NCBI GenBank assembly: GCA_038040445.1
Contig: JBBPIG010000004.1
Coordinates: forward strand, 142,190 to 206,189
DNA from: Acidobacteriota bacterium
Lineage (GTDB): Bacteria > Acidobacteriota > Blastocatellia > UBA7656
Length of the DNA stretch: 64,000 nt
Direction of reading: 5' to 3'
Positions 20,401-27,417 of the stretch are shown here, one piece after another; the first letter of the stretch is position 1, and every line of letters begins with the position of its first letter. A model generated the notes under the pieces. That model ran no database searches. It saw only the letters and a program-made list of their open reading frames with translations, and was not told where the DNA came from. Position numbers and translations under genes: made by a program.

Positions 20401-20829
20401 GGTCAAACAAGTCAATCCCCCGGCATGCTCAGCCAGTTCGTCCAAGGTGGCCGCGACTTCGCCGGGCTTTGCGTGCTTCGGAGCGCGAAGCTTAATTAGA
20501 GTGATCAAGCGGCAGAGGTTCTGATAGCCCGCGCGGTTCCGGACTAACAAAGGAAGAGTCGTGATGCGCGGGGACTCGTGATGCGTGATGCGTGATGCGT
20601 GACCGGTTGCGAGTACAACGCTTATCTCTGCGCCGATGTGAGCTTTGATCCCGGTCTTTTTCGCCGCCATATGAAACCGCGGCGCGCCGTAGACCCCGTC
20701 GCGGTCGAGCAGCGCCATCGCCGAGCCTCCGAGTTCCGCGCACACGGATGCCAGTTCTTCCGGAAGCGACGCGCCTTCCAGAAAGCTGAACGCGGATCGC
20801 GCGTGGAGTTCAACGTAGTCTTCGGTCAT
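17434..20829 (-). CDS. dnaE2: Error-prone DNA polymerase III alpha DnaE2 with low-complexity insertions
   Basis: A 1131-residue replacement for PolIII alpha in SOS mutagenesis. It has the N-terminal PHP domain (ELHARSAFSFLEGAS), the palm with WPDIDLDLPSGDQRERV, the VQGRGSAANSAVCYSLG block, the helix-hairpin-helix SRAQMSCLPRLRPQKFYD region and a C-terminal OB fold. The start at 20829 (MTEDYVELHA) is the family start. It is longer than usual because three repeat-derived insertions sit at about residues 75-86, 827-870 and 931-958, between conserved blocks. It follows imuB on the same strand, separated by 116 bp holding a hairpin. Confidence 0.95.
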   Translation of the reverse strand: MTEDYVELHARSAFSFLEGASLPEELASVCAELGGSAMALLDRDGVYGAPRFHMAAKKTGIKAHIGAEISVVLATGHASRITHHESPRITTLPLLVRNRAGYQNLCRLITLIKLRAPKHAKPGEVAATLDELAEHAGGLTCLTGGDDGPLSHALGSGGLDEAARLTERLVDIFGRGNVQAELQRHFNREEESRNQALIEIARRLRLPLLATNGVCYASAARRQLADVLTCVRNHVQLEAAGRLLGRNSERYLKTASSMSKLFADLPQAIANTVELSSRLEFTLEDLGYEFPKYPVPAGETMDSFLRKRTCEGARGRYTGANGTPTYQRALQQIDRELALIEKLHLAGYFLIVWDIINFCRDQRILVQGRGSAANSAVCYSLGITAVDPVGMELLFERFLSEERGEWPDIDLDLPSGDQRERVIQHVYQRYGTHGAAMTANCITYRGRSAAREVGKAMGFDEETITRLSSLVRAFEWHDPKDTTERQFRDAGLDLLDPRIKKFFELYVAVQDLPRHLGQHSGGMVICQGQLDSVVPLEPAAMPGRVVVQWDKEDCADMGIIKVDLLGLGMMAAIEECLTLIRDHYDEEVDLAHLPQDDPAVYDALCKADTIGLFQVESRAQMSCLPRLRPQKFYDIVVQVAIIRPGPIVGNMVHPYLNRRLGREEPACLHPSLEPVLKRTLGVPLFQEQLLRIAMICANFTGGEAEELRRAMGFKRSEARMQEIDIKLRRGMERNGITGETQDKIVQAITSFALYGFPESHAASFALIAYASAYLKCHYLAAFTAAILNNQPMGFYHPATIIKDAQRHGLKIKPIDITCSDWECTIEDGGWGSGDGGWVAEERASYSSTNPQPPTPNPRPLTPDPRPPAPDLRLGMRYVKGLREEAACALVRERAKGSYVDIDDLHNRVPELRKDEMRKLAEVGALNFIRGQSVVDGRRSTVDGRSAVDGRRSTVDGQFLHRRSALWQVERAARAVGPLLKEQKDQNAESPLPPMTIEERVNADFRGTGLTVGKHPLAYRRDELNKLGVKRAIDLREIRNGVWVRVAGWVIVRQRPGTAKGFLFLSMEDETGISNIIVTPDIFDRNHLVLVNQPLLLIDGVLQNQDGVIHVKARRIQPLSYAMTAAASHDFH
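17961..18038. repeat. 39-bp tandem duplication of heptad repeats inside dnaE2
   Basis: Two adjacent copies of a 39-bp unit (starts 17961 and 18000), itself made of degenerate CCGTCGA heptamers. The 39-bp period equals 13 codons, so the protein repeats VDGRRSTVDG twice and the reading frame is kept. Confidence 0.9.
18217..18352. repeat. G-rich/C-rich heptad hairpin inside dnaE2
   Basis: Left arm 18217-18287 is a run of GGGGGTC/GGGGATT/GGGGGTT heptamers; right arm 18316-18352 is the complementary CCCCCAT/CCCCTGA run. The outer ends GAAGATCGGGG and CCCCATCTTC pair. The insert stays in frame and codes for Gly/Trp-rich and Pro-rich stretches (GGWGSGDGGW and NPQPPTPNPRPLTPDPRPP). Several G-runs give G-quadruplex potential on the plus strand. 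Confidence 0.9.
20578..20605. repeat. GTGATGC heptad repeat inside dnaE2
   Basis: Three exact GTGATGC units and a partial fourth, in the region coding for HASRITHHESPRIT near residue 80 of DnaE2. The same heptamer forms the hairpin at 48165-48296. Confidence 0.85.
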
Positions 20830-20853
20830 AACCAACTCTGCGTCTTTGCGAAT

Positions 20854-20914
20854 CTTGGCGGTCTTTGCGCGAAACGTTTCTCTGCGAATCATGTTTCGCG
20901 CAAAGAGCGCCAAG
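20854..20914. repeat. 22-bp inverted repeat between imuB and dnaE2
   Basis: Arms 20854-20875 and 20893-20914 match with one mismatch and contain CTTTGCG words. It lies in the 116-bp gap of the imuB-dnaE2 transcript and could act as an attenuator or RNA-stability hairpin. Confidence 0.8.
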
Positions 20915-20945
20915 TTCCGCAAAGCTCGCTACGGCCATTTAGCAA

Positions 20946-22355
20946 TCAGTCATATACCCCTTCAACAAACCACGCATCACTCCGCAAATCGTGATAGATG
21001 CGATAGAGCGTTCCCTTCTCCGAAGAAGCATCAGAACCAGCAACAGCTACATCCCACTCGTCGCGAGACCAGCGGTCCTCGGTCCACCAATCACCCGAAG
21101 TGCGCCACGGACCCGCCAGATGCAAAATCTTGCCGCGTATGCTTCGACCGGCTGCGGCTTGCGCTTTGATCCGAGTCGGCCAGCCGCCTGGTGTTTCGAC
21201 TTCCGCGCGCAACGGAGGACGAAACACTCTGAAGCCAAGAACGGATCGAGAATGGAGGATTGAAGATCGAGGATTGGCTCGCCCCCTCGCCCCCTCGCCC
21301 CCTCGCCCTGTCAGGTTATTAGCTCCGCGCGCTCGGCGTCCTCTGCGGTTAACGTCTCTCTTCACGATGAAACGCTTGATGCGAAAAGCTCCCGGCCGAT
21401 GCGTGTTCACCAACTCAGGCGAGCCGACGTTGTTTGCACCGACCAGTCTGGCGAGCCGCGCTAACGTCAGCTCTAACTTTTCCGGTTCAGGCGCGAGCGG
21501 CTGAAACAGTCCGTTCTGTATCGATCGGGGCTTCGCCGGTTCGCAGGTGATCGACACCGCGACGATCGCACACTTTGGTGGATGCGATTCGATGTCCAGC
21601 AGCAGCAACTTCAAAAAGACTCTGCCGTCGCGCATCGGAAAAGGCAGGCGAATCGCTCGCTCGTGTTCGGTTTTATCTTCAAGCTTCAATCGAAGCCTCA
21701 GTTCATCCACCGCCAGCCCGTGTGCTTGCAGGTTTGCGCAGAGCTGATTCAACAGTCGGGCAAGAATGAAAGAGAGCGGTTCGAGAAGCTCGATAGGATC
21801 ATCAAGCTCGAGGGATTTCTCGAACCCCGGCGCCGGCTTCGAAAGCAACAACGGGCGATCGGTTTCACCGCAAGCGAGCTTTTGCAACCGCACACCCTCA
21901 GGCCCGAGCCGCTCGGAGACTCCCGCTTCGGGCAATGCCGCGAAATCGCGAAAGCTTCGGATGCCCCAAAGCTCGAGCGTCTCTAAAATCTCCGCCGCGC
22001 GATCAGCTTCGACGCGAGCCAGAGAAGCATCCAGCGACGCGAGCGGCAAATCACCGAGGCGTTTTGCTTCTTTGCCGGGATGGATGACGGTTATGCCACC
22101 GAAACTTCTTGCCGCATGAATGGCCGCATCAGGATCTCGAGCAATGGCTACATTGACTTTGAGACCGAGCTCCGCGGCGTGGCGCGCGATCTCTTTTGCA
22201 ATCTCGCGAGGCGAGCCGAACAACAACTCGCAGCCTTCGATGTCCAGCACGACCGTGTTCCCGGCGGTCTCTTCCACCAGCGGCGAGAACGCGTAAGCAC
22301 AGTCCACCAGCGTCGCATGATTCTTGAGATTGGGGCTATGAATACACGCGAACAT
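20946..22355 (-). CDS. imuB: ImuB, catalytically inactive Y-family polymerase homologue
   Basis: A 469-residue protein from the ATG at 22355; MFACIHSPNL is the usual ImuB start, and a near-consensus promoter at 22402-22430 lies just upstream of it, which rules out the longer reading from 22430. It has the Y-family layout (VLDIEGCELLFG, GLKVNVAIARDPDAA, LWGIRSFRDFAALPE, ERLGPEGVRLQKLACG) but lacks the acidic catalytic pair, as known for ImuB, which bridges DnaE2 to the beta clamp. A repeat-derived stretch of about 45 residues (RRGRRARGAN ... RSSILHSRS) interrupts the C-terminal part before GFRVFRPPLRAEVE. Confidence 0.92.
   Translation of the reverse strand: MFACIHSPNLKNHATLVDCAYAFSPLVEETAGNTVVLDIEGCELLFGSPREIAKEIARHAAELGLKVNVAIARDPDAAIHAARSFGGITVIHPGKEAKRLGDLPLASLDASLARVEADRAAEILETLELWGIRSFRDFAALPEAGVSERLGPEGVRLQKLACGETDRPLLLSKPAPGFEKSLELDDPIELLEPLSFILARLLNQLCANLQAHGLAVDELRLRLKLEDKTEHERAIRLPFPMRDGRVFLKLLLLDIESHPPKCAIVAVSITCEPAKPRSIQNGLFQPLAPEPEKLELTLARLARLVGANNVGSPELVNTHRPGAFRIKRFIVKRDVNRRGRRARGANNLTGRGGEGARGRANPRSSILHSRSVLGFRVFRPPLRAEVETPGGWPTRIKAQAAAGRSIRGKILHLAGPWRTSGDWWTEDRWSRDEWDVAVAGSDASSEKGTLYRIYHDLRSDAWFVEGVYD
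21243..21309. repeat. Two adjacent tandem repeats inside imuB
   Basis: Five degenerate GGATTGA-type heptamers (21243-21277) are followed by four CTCGCCCC octamers (21278-21309, last one CTCGCCCT). Both are in frame in the imuB coding sequence and correspond to the stretch missing from typical ImuB proteins. Confidence 0.85.
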
Positions 22356-22397
22356 TTCAAATCCGTTCCGAGCTTTCCCAGTTATCCGAAAATCCAT

Positions 22398-22430
22398 CGA
22401 ATATATACGAAAATAATCTAAAATCGTCAA
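22398..22430 (-). promoter_or_regulatory. imuB-dnaE2 promoter with candidate SOS operator
   Basis: On the minus strand -35 TTGACG (22430-22425), a 17-bp spacer and -10 TATATA (22407-22402). The -10 lies inside ATTTTCG-TAT-ATATTCG (22414-22398), a direct repeat with a 10-bp period. Twenty-six of 34 positions match the element at 27418-27450. The divergent HhH-GPD gene shares this gap. Confidence 0.7.
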
Positions 22431-22507
22431 GCTCTCGAATCTCCGTTGCTTTCAGGGGCGAAGCCTTGATCCATGTGCCTCTGTGTCGTGATAATCGAGT
22501 GTCGCGA

Positions 22508-23302
22508 ATGGCAGAAAAGAAAAACAAAAGATCGGAACACATGAGCGATGCGTTGTTTGGTGAGTTAAAGGAATCGCTAGGGCAAGCTTTGCAACATGCT
22601 CGCGGCAAGTCTTTCCAAAACATCATCGACGAGCTGCGGGAATTCTATGGCCCGCCCGAGCCACCCAAGGTCACCGATCCGCTGGGGATCATCTTGCTCG
22701 AGAACGTCGCTTACCTGGTGAGTGACGAGCGCCGCGAGCAAGCCTTCGACGCTCTTCGCGAGCGAGTCGGCCTAACGCCGCCTGAAATCCTCATGGCTCA
22801 CGAGGAGACCTTGCTCGAAGTGGCCCGCCTCGGGGGAATGCATCCTGCCGCGCGGGTGGAAAAACTCCGGCGCATCGCGCAGATTGCGCTGCAACAGTTC
22901 GATGGCGACCTCGACAAAGTCCTCAAGCTGCCCCTTGCTCAGGCAAAGAAATCATTGAAGAAGTTTTCGGGAATCGGTGACCCAGGCGCGGAAAAAATAT
23001 TGCTCGTCTCGAAGACCCATCCGATCCTCGCACTGGATTCGAACGGGCTGCGAGTGCTGCTGCGACTTGGCTATGGCGAAGAGCGAAAGAGCTACTCTTC
23101 GACCTATCGCTCGGCGCAAGAGGCGGTCAAGGACGAGTTGAAGAAAGACTACGATTGGTTGATTGCGGCTCATCAACTACTGCGCCGTCACGGGCAGGAG
23201 CTGTGCAAAAGGATCGAGCCGTTGTGCCCGTCCTGCCCGGTGAAATCGAGCTGCCGATACTATCAAGAGAATGCGCGGAAGAGCATGGAGTTCAGGCTTT
23301 AG
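22508..23302 (+). CDS. HhH-GPD base-excision DNA glycosylase with [4Fe-4S] cluster motif
   Basis: A 264-residue relative of endonuclease III. The helix-hairpin-helix reads FSGIGDPGAEKIL, followed by the catalytic Asp in LALDSNGLRVLLRLGY and a C-terminal CX6CX2CX5C iron-sulfur loop (CKRIEPLCPSCPVKSSC). The Lys of the canonical GVGRKTA loop is replaced by Pro, so beta-lyase activity is doubtful and it may be monofunctional. The ATG at 22508 is chosen over the reading at 22466. It is divergent from imuB and may share its control. The last residues MEFRL and the stop are supplied by a long inverted repeat. Confidence 0.85.
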   Translation: MAEKKNKRSEHMSDALFGELKESLGQALQHARGKSFQNIIDELREFYGPPEPPKVTDPLGIILLENVAYLVSDERREQAFDALRERVGLTPPEILMAHEETLLEVARLGGMHPAARVEKLRRIAQIALQQFDGDLDKVLKLPLAQAKKSLKKFSGIGDPGAEKILLVSKTHPILALDSNGLRVLLRLGYGEERKSYSSTYRSAQEAVKDELKKDYDWLIAAHQLLRRHGQELCKRIEPLCPSCPVKSSCRYYQENARKSMEFRL

Positions 23303-23358
23303 CCTGGGTTCTTCCCCGCTTCGCAAAACAAACCCAGGCTAAAGCCTGAACTCCATGC
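23283..23358. repeat. Perfect 28-bp inverted repeat spanning two convergent gene ends
   Basis: Arms 23283-23310 and 23331-23358 are exact reverse complements with a 20-bp loop. Each arm contains an AGGCT-TT-AGCCT mini-palindrome whose TAG is the stop codon of the gene entering from that side. Both proteins therefore end in MEFRL. It may also act as a bidirectional terminator. Confidence 0.92.
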
Positions 23359-23746
23359 CCTTTGAACGTCGCAGACCATAGGCTTTGTGACGGACCTTTC
23401 CTCTAGACGACACCAACCCCTGAGCTTCGAACTCGCGCAGTATTCGCCCCGCGCGGTGGTAATCAATTGAGAGCCACATCTGCAGAATCGCGTGCGATGC
23501 CTGGCCAAACTCGGTCACCACGACAAGCGCGTCGTCGTATAGTTCGTCGGGCACAGACGCGTCGGCATCGCAGGGTTTCGCCGGTTGACTGGTTTCATGC
23601 TCGGCATCGCCGAGATTGGACAGTGAAGCCTCGCGTTGTTGGTTAGCGCGCGCCGCGGCGCTCGGGGTCGCCTCGATCATCAAGAGAATCTCTTCCAGTT
23701 CGCGGCGCAACTCTGACAGGCGAAGCTCCAGATTGGACGAGTCCAT
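23339..23746 (-). CDS. Stand-alone FtsK-gamma-like winged-helix protein
   Basis: A 135-residue protein with a helical N-terminus (LRLSELRRELEEILLMIEA), an acidic linker, and a C-terminal winged helix (YDDALVVVTEFGQASHAILQMWLSIDYHRAGRILREFEAQGLV) matching the FtsK gamma domain that reads KOPS sequences. No FtsK motor domain is present. It could be a small DNA-binding regulator. Its final codons come from the inverted repeat shared with the convergent glycosylase gene. Confidence 0.75.
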   Translation of the reverse strand: MDSSNLELRLSELRRELEEILLMIEATPSAAARANQQREASLSNLGDAEHETSQPAKPCDADASVPDELYDDALVVVTEFGQASHAILQMWLSIDYHRAGRILREFEAQGLVSSRGKVRHKAYGLRRSKGMEFRL

Positions 23747-23852
23747 CGATACCTCAAATGCTGATCGCGAAGTGGGGGTTGCTGCGACAGAATATCACAG
23801 ATCGCGCGGGGGCTGCGCATCCAGTGAATGGCGCAGAAGTGTGCAACGGGAA

Positions 23853-24389
23853 CTAGCTCCTCATCCAAGGCGGGTTCCTTTTTGCGATTCGCTCGTACAC
23901 CGGGCATGTCACAGCGTGCGCGCCGGGAAGATAACCGGTGCTGAGCAGGAACTCGCCGGTGATCTCCCCGCCTGTAAACACAAAGGTCTTCTTGAATAGC
24001 TTTACCCAATCGTCTTTCGCCAGCGGATGGTTAGCATCCAGCCACTTCGCGAATGATCCGTCGCGATCCCGGATTCCGGCGATGCGGCGCGCGTTCTCGA
24101 TCGCCGCATTGATCTTAAGCTGGTTGCAAATAATACCGGCGTCGCCGAGCAGACGTGAGCGCTCTCTTCTTCCATAAGCCGCGACCCGATCGACGTCAAA
24201 CCCGTCGAACGCGGCACGGAAGTTCTCTCGCTTTTTTAGAATCGTCAACCACGACAAACCCGCCTGATTGATTTCGAGCACCAGCCGCTCGAATAGTTTC
24301 GATTCATCGCGAATAGGAAATCCGTACTCCTTTGCGTGGTACGGACCATGATAAGGATGCCCGGGTGCGATATCGCAGTAGCTGCCCAT
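23853..24389 (-). CDS. tag: DNA-3-methyladenine glycosylase I
   Basis: A 178-residue enzyme that removes 3-methyladenine from alkylated DNA. It shows YHAKEYGFPIRDESKLFERLVLEINQAGLSW, the KKRENFRAAF block and the C-terminal HAVTCPVY; Cys5, the early His and the late His/Cys provide the zinc site of the Tag family. The usual Trp-x-x-Y start is somewhat divergent (SYCDIAPGHPYHGPYH). Length is normal. It belongs to a run of alkylation-repair genes. Confidence 0.93.
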   Translation of the reverse strand: MGSYCDIAPGHPYHGPYHAKEYGFPIRDESKLFERLVLEINQAGLSWLTILKKRENFRAAFDGFDVDRVAAYGRRERSRLLGDAGIICNQLKINAAIENARRIAGIRDRDGSFAKWLDANHPLAKDDWVKLFKKTFVFTGGEITGEFLLSTGYLPGAHAVTCPVYERIAKRNPPWMRS

Positions 24390-24529
24390 TTCGACTCCTT
24401 CTCGTTAGTTGAAACAATGTATCGTGCAGCACGGCTCTCGATCAAATTCCTTCGAGCTTGCGTCTGGATATGCTCGCGCGGTAGAACTCATGCGCTGTGC
24501 CCGGCACTCTGAAAAAAGGACGAGTTGAG

Positions 24530-25006
24530 ATGAGTCCGGATCTCGAAAACCAAATCGTCGACACGTGGAACATAAACAACCGCATCAACCTCTACCTGCT
24601 CGAAGCGATCCCGGCAGACGCGCTCAGTGACATCTCGGCTTCGAAGGGGCGAACCGTTGCCGAGCAAGTAGCTCACCTTCACAACGTCAGGCTGATGTGG
24701 CTGAAGGTGTCCGGTCCCGACCTCATGGAAGGTCTCGAGAAGATCGAGAAGGAGGCGGCCGCCGACAAGAAGCTGCTGGCGCGGCGACTGAAGGAATCCG
24801 GGCAGGCCATGGAAGCGCTGCTCAAGAAAGCGATCGAGAACGGGGGCAAGGTGAAGGGGTTCAAACCGCATGTTACGGCTTTCCTGGGCTATGTCATCGC
24901 TCACGAATCGCATCACCGCGGCCAGATTGCTCTCTCGCTGAAGCAGTCCGGGCACCCGCTCGACAAGAAGGTTGGTTATGGAATCTGGGAATGGGGCGTG
25001 CGATAA
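24530..25006 (+). CDS. DinB-family four-helix protein
   Basis: A 158-residue protein from the ATG at 24530, preceded by AAGGA; a GTG at 24497 would add 11 residues. Metal ligands of the DinB/YfiT fold are in VAHLHNVRLMWLK and AHESHHRGQIALSLKQ. Members act as thiol-dependent metalloenzymes; the substrate is unknown. The AlkD-like gene begins 2 bp after its stop, so the two form an operon. Confidence 0.88.
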   Translation: MSPDLENQIVDTWNINNRINLYLLEAIPADALSDISASKGRTVAEQVAHLHNVRLMWLKVSGPDLMEGLEKIEKEAAADKKLLARRLKESGQAMEALLKKAIENGGKVKGFKPHVTAFLGYVIAHESHHRGQIALSLKQSGHPLDKKVGYGIWEWGVR

Positions 25007-25008
25007 CA

Positions 25009-25728
25009 ATGCCCCAGACCCGCTCTATCGACGGCCCGATCGAAAGCGCCGACGCGCTTGCGGCTGAGATCGCCCACCGGATTCGCGCGCTGCCAGGATT
25101 GAACACCGAACGTGTGAGAGCGGTTCGCCGCGAGTTCTCAAAGCGCCTTTCGAAAGCCTCGTCCGCCACCGTCCTGGAAATTGCGGGGCGACTGCTCGAC
25201 GATCCGTCAAGCGACTATCGCTTCGTTGCCTACGAGCTTATTCGGCATCATCGAGCGGCACTCGCAAGCTTGCGTGAAACGGAACTCGAACGATTTGGCC
25301 GCGGCATAAACAGTTGGGGCGCGGTCGATATGTTCGCCTGCTATTTAGCGGGACCCGCGTGGCGGGAGAATCAAGTTCCCGACAAGCTCATTCATCGCTG
25401 GGCGCATTCAAAGGACCGCTGGTGGCGCCGCGCTGCGCTGGTCAGCACTGTGCCGCTCAACAGCAAGGCTCAAGGAGGAAGCGGTGATACGGCGCGCACG
25501 CTTGCAGTCTGCCGCCTACTGGTAACGGATCGCGACGATATGGTCGTCAAGGCGATGTCGTGGGCGCTTCGCGAACTGTCGAAGCGCGACGCAAACGCGG
25601 TGAAACAGTTTCTCGACGAACGTCAGAACGTCATCGCGGCTCGAGTAGTCAGGGAAGTAGGAAATAAGCTCTCAACCGGACTGAAGAACCCGCGGGAAAG
25701 AAATGCCGGCAAGAGCAAAGTTCGCTGA
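25009..25728 (+). CDS. AlkD-like DNA alkylation repair protein (HEAT repeats)
   Basis: A 239-residue all-helical protein starting at the ATG at 25009. It contains the tandem helices of the DNA_alkylation (AlkC/AlkD) family, with YRFVAYELIRHHRAAL, WGAVDMFACYLAGPAW and RWWRRAALVSTVPLN, which hold the aromatic and Asp residues expected for lesion contact. It would excise bulky or cationic alkyl-purines. It is tightly coupled to the DinB gene and followed closely by a VOC gene. Confidence 0.88.
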   Translation: MPQTRSIDGPIESADALAAEIAHRIRALPGLNTERVRAVRREFSKRLSKASSATVLEIAGRLLDDPSSDYRFVAYELIRHHRAALASLRETELERFGRGINSWGAVDMFACYLAGPAWRENQVPDKLIHRWAHSKDRWWRRAALVSTVPLNSKAQGGSGDTARTLAVCRLLVTDRDDMVVKAMSWALRELSKRDANAVKQFLDERQNVIAARVVREVGNKLSTGLKNPRERNAGKSKVR

Positions 25729-25741
25729 ACAGGAGGCGGAA

Positions 25742-26116
25742 ATGTTTCGAGGACTCAGAACGGTTATCTATCATGTGAATGAGCTGGATCGAGCTAAGGC
25801 CTGGTACAGCTCGGTGCTTGGAATAGAGCCGTACTTCGATCAGCCGTTCTACGTCGGTTTCAACGTCGGCGGCTTTGAGCTGGGGCTCGATCCTGACATG
25901 ACCGGCATCACAACCGGCGCCGGCGGCGTGAGCGCCTATTGGGGTGTGAGCGATTGTGAGGCCGCCTTCAACCGGCTGCTGGAGCTCGGCGCTTCGGCGC
26001 ATAGTCCGGTGCAGAATGTCGGCGGCGGCATCCGGGTTGCGGCCGTCAACGACCCGTTTGGTAACGTACTGGGCGTGATTGAGAACCCAAATTTCTCGAT
26101 CGATGCGACGAAGTAG
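25742..26116 (+). CDS. VOC-superfamily (glyoxalase/dioxygenase-like) protein
   Basis: A 124-residue two-module beta-alpha-beta protein: LRTVIYHVNELDRAKAWYSSVLGIEP is the family start, ending in NDPFGNVLGVIENPNF. AGGAGG at 25730-25735 supports the ATG at 25742. It lies 13 bp after the AlkD-like gene. Its reaction cannot be read from sequence. Confidence 0.9.
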   Translation: MFRGLRTVIYHVNELDRAKAWYSSVLGIEPYFDQPFYVGFNVGGFELGLDPDMTGITTGAGGVSAYWGVSDCEAAFNRLLELGASAHSPVQNVGGGIRVAAVNDPFGNVLGVIENPNFSIDATK

Positions 26117-26264
26117 CAAGCTTGTATGGGCGTCCCACAGTGGGCGCCCCTTGGCCGTGAGAGGCTTCATCGTGTGAGGGGGGCGGCCACAGAGGGACGC
26201 CATACAGATCTCTTCACGATTTCCTCAAGCCCCGCCCAGCGGCTCATAGATGTCTGGAGAAACT

Positions 26265-26759
26265 ATGCCAAAGCGATACTGGTTGATGAAATCCGAACCA
26301 ACCTCATACTCGATCGATGATCTGAAAAGAGACAAGTCAACGCTTTGGGAAGGAGTGAGAAACTACCAGGCGCGAAACTTCATGACGAAAGAAATGAGCG
26401 TTGGCGACGAAGTACTGTTCTATCACTCGAGCACCGAGCCGCCCGCCGTCGTAGGTATCGCCGAAGTGAGCGCTCGCGCTGAACCGGACCCCACTCAGTT
26501 TGACCAGCGCGACTCGCACCACGATCCGAAGGCTACGCCCGCGAATCCGATCTGGTACTGCGTGCGAGTGAAGTTCAAACAAAGACTCAACCGCCCGGTT
26601 GCGCTTTCAGAATTGAGAGAGCAGAAGGAACTGCAGAACATGATGCTGCTGAGAAAAGGGAGCCGGCTTTCGATTCAATCGGTCACCGAAAAGGAGTTCA
26701 AGCTCGTCATCAAACTTGGATCGCGCAAAGCCACTGGCGCAAGAAAGGCCAAGGGATGA
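26265..26759 (+). CDS. EVE-domain protein (modified-base reader fold)
   Basis: A 164-residue EVE domain (MPKRYWLMKSEPTSYSIDDL, LWEGVRNYQARNFM, VGDEVLFYHSS, NPIWYCVRVKF). The PUA-like EVE fold binds modified bases in DNA or RNA. The ATG at 26265 with GGAG upstream is preferred to 26250. The C-terminal tail is basic. The location next to repair genes fits a nucleic-acid role. Confidence 0.92.
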   Translation: MPKRYWLMKSEPTSYSIDDLKRDKSTLWEGVRNYQARNFMTKEMSVGDEVLFYHSSTEPPAVVGIAEVSARAEPDPTQFDQRDSHHDPKATPANPIWYCVRVKFKQRLNRPVALSELREQKELQNMMLLRKGSRLSIQSVTEKEFKLVIKLGSRKATGARKAKG

Positions 26760-26877
26760 CGCGGGGGCTGCGTCACCCGCAGGCGTTGAGAAACGGGAAC
26801 CAATCCTTCGCTACTATTCGACGCGTTGCTGCATCGATGACTAACTTCGGGGGCACGAACGTGTGATATGCGAGCCC

Positions 26878-27087
26878 TCAAGTGCCTCTTCCAAGTTTGT
26901 AGACTTCCCGAAGCGCTTTGATCATCATTTGCTCGGTCACATATCTGGGATCCGCAAGCCAGCGCTCGACCGCTGTAGCCAAAGCTTCGAGCCTCGCAAT
27001 CCGCTCTTCTTTGTTCTGAGTGCTCGCCTTTGACACCCGTCTCTCGTGCTGCGATGCGTCACATTGCGCTTCGCCGCAAAACCGCAA
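26878..27087 (-). CDS. Small hypothetical protein
   Basis: A 69-residue reading frame with a helical, protein-like C-terminus (RIARLEALATAVERWLADPRYVTEQMMIKALREVYKLGRG). The start would be TTG at 27087 or a GTG further in. It overlaps the end of the ORF at 27059-27373 in another frame. It may be the second gene of the transcript from the promoter at 27418-27450, or the frame-broken tail of one gene. Confidence 0.4.
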   Translation of the reverse strand: MRFCGEAQCDASQHERRVSKASTQNKEERIARLEALATAVERWLADPRYVTEQMMIKALREVYKLGRGT

Positions 27088-27373
27088 CCTTGCGATCCAT
27101 CCTCGATCGAGACCTGTCTATCCTGAAAACCGCCGAGCCAGCGGGGATCTCGCCCGCCTGTGCCACCAGCCAATCAACATTGTGCCCCGGAACGAAACCA
27201 CCCGAGGCAATGGTCAGGATCTCCGTGCGGCTGCGCGCGCGCCTCGTCTGAATTTTTCCGATCTCGTATCCGTCCAACAGAACCCTGTCTCGCCTGCACC
27301 AGCCCCCAAACGTGTTTACCTTTCGGCCTGGTTCTATTCTCAATCTCGCTCTTATCGCTTGCTGTATAGTCAT
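27059..27373 (-). CDS. Hypothetical protein downstream of the candidate SOS promoter
   Basis: A 104-residue frame beginning with ATG at 27373, with AAGGTG about seven bases before it. It contains a protein-like stretch TIASGGFVPGHNVDWLVAQAG. It lies about 45 bp after the near-consensus promoter at 27418-27450. No family is recognised; a 77-residue frame starting at 27407 is an alternative, and a frameshift between them is possible. Confidence 0.4.
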   Translation of the reverse strand: MTIQQAIRARLRIEPGRKVNTFGGWCRRDRVLLDGYEIGKIQTRRARSRTEILTIASGGFVPGHNVDWLVAQAGEIPAGSAVFRIDRSRSRMDRKVAVLRRSAM

Positions 27374-27417
27374 CGCGAATCACCTTTGAGTTCGTTTTCC
27401 TGCTCATAGGGAGTGCC

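Noticed and set aside
20946-22430. Longer ImuB start at 22430
   Set aside because: The promoter -35 and -10 boxes lie inside that extension, and MFACIHSPNL at 22355 is the family start.
24488-25009. 173-codon minus-strand frame opposite the DinB gene
   Set aside because: The plus-strand DinB protein has conserved metal ligands; the antisense product has none.
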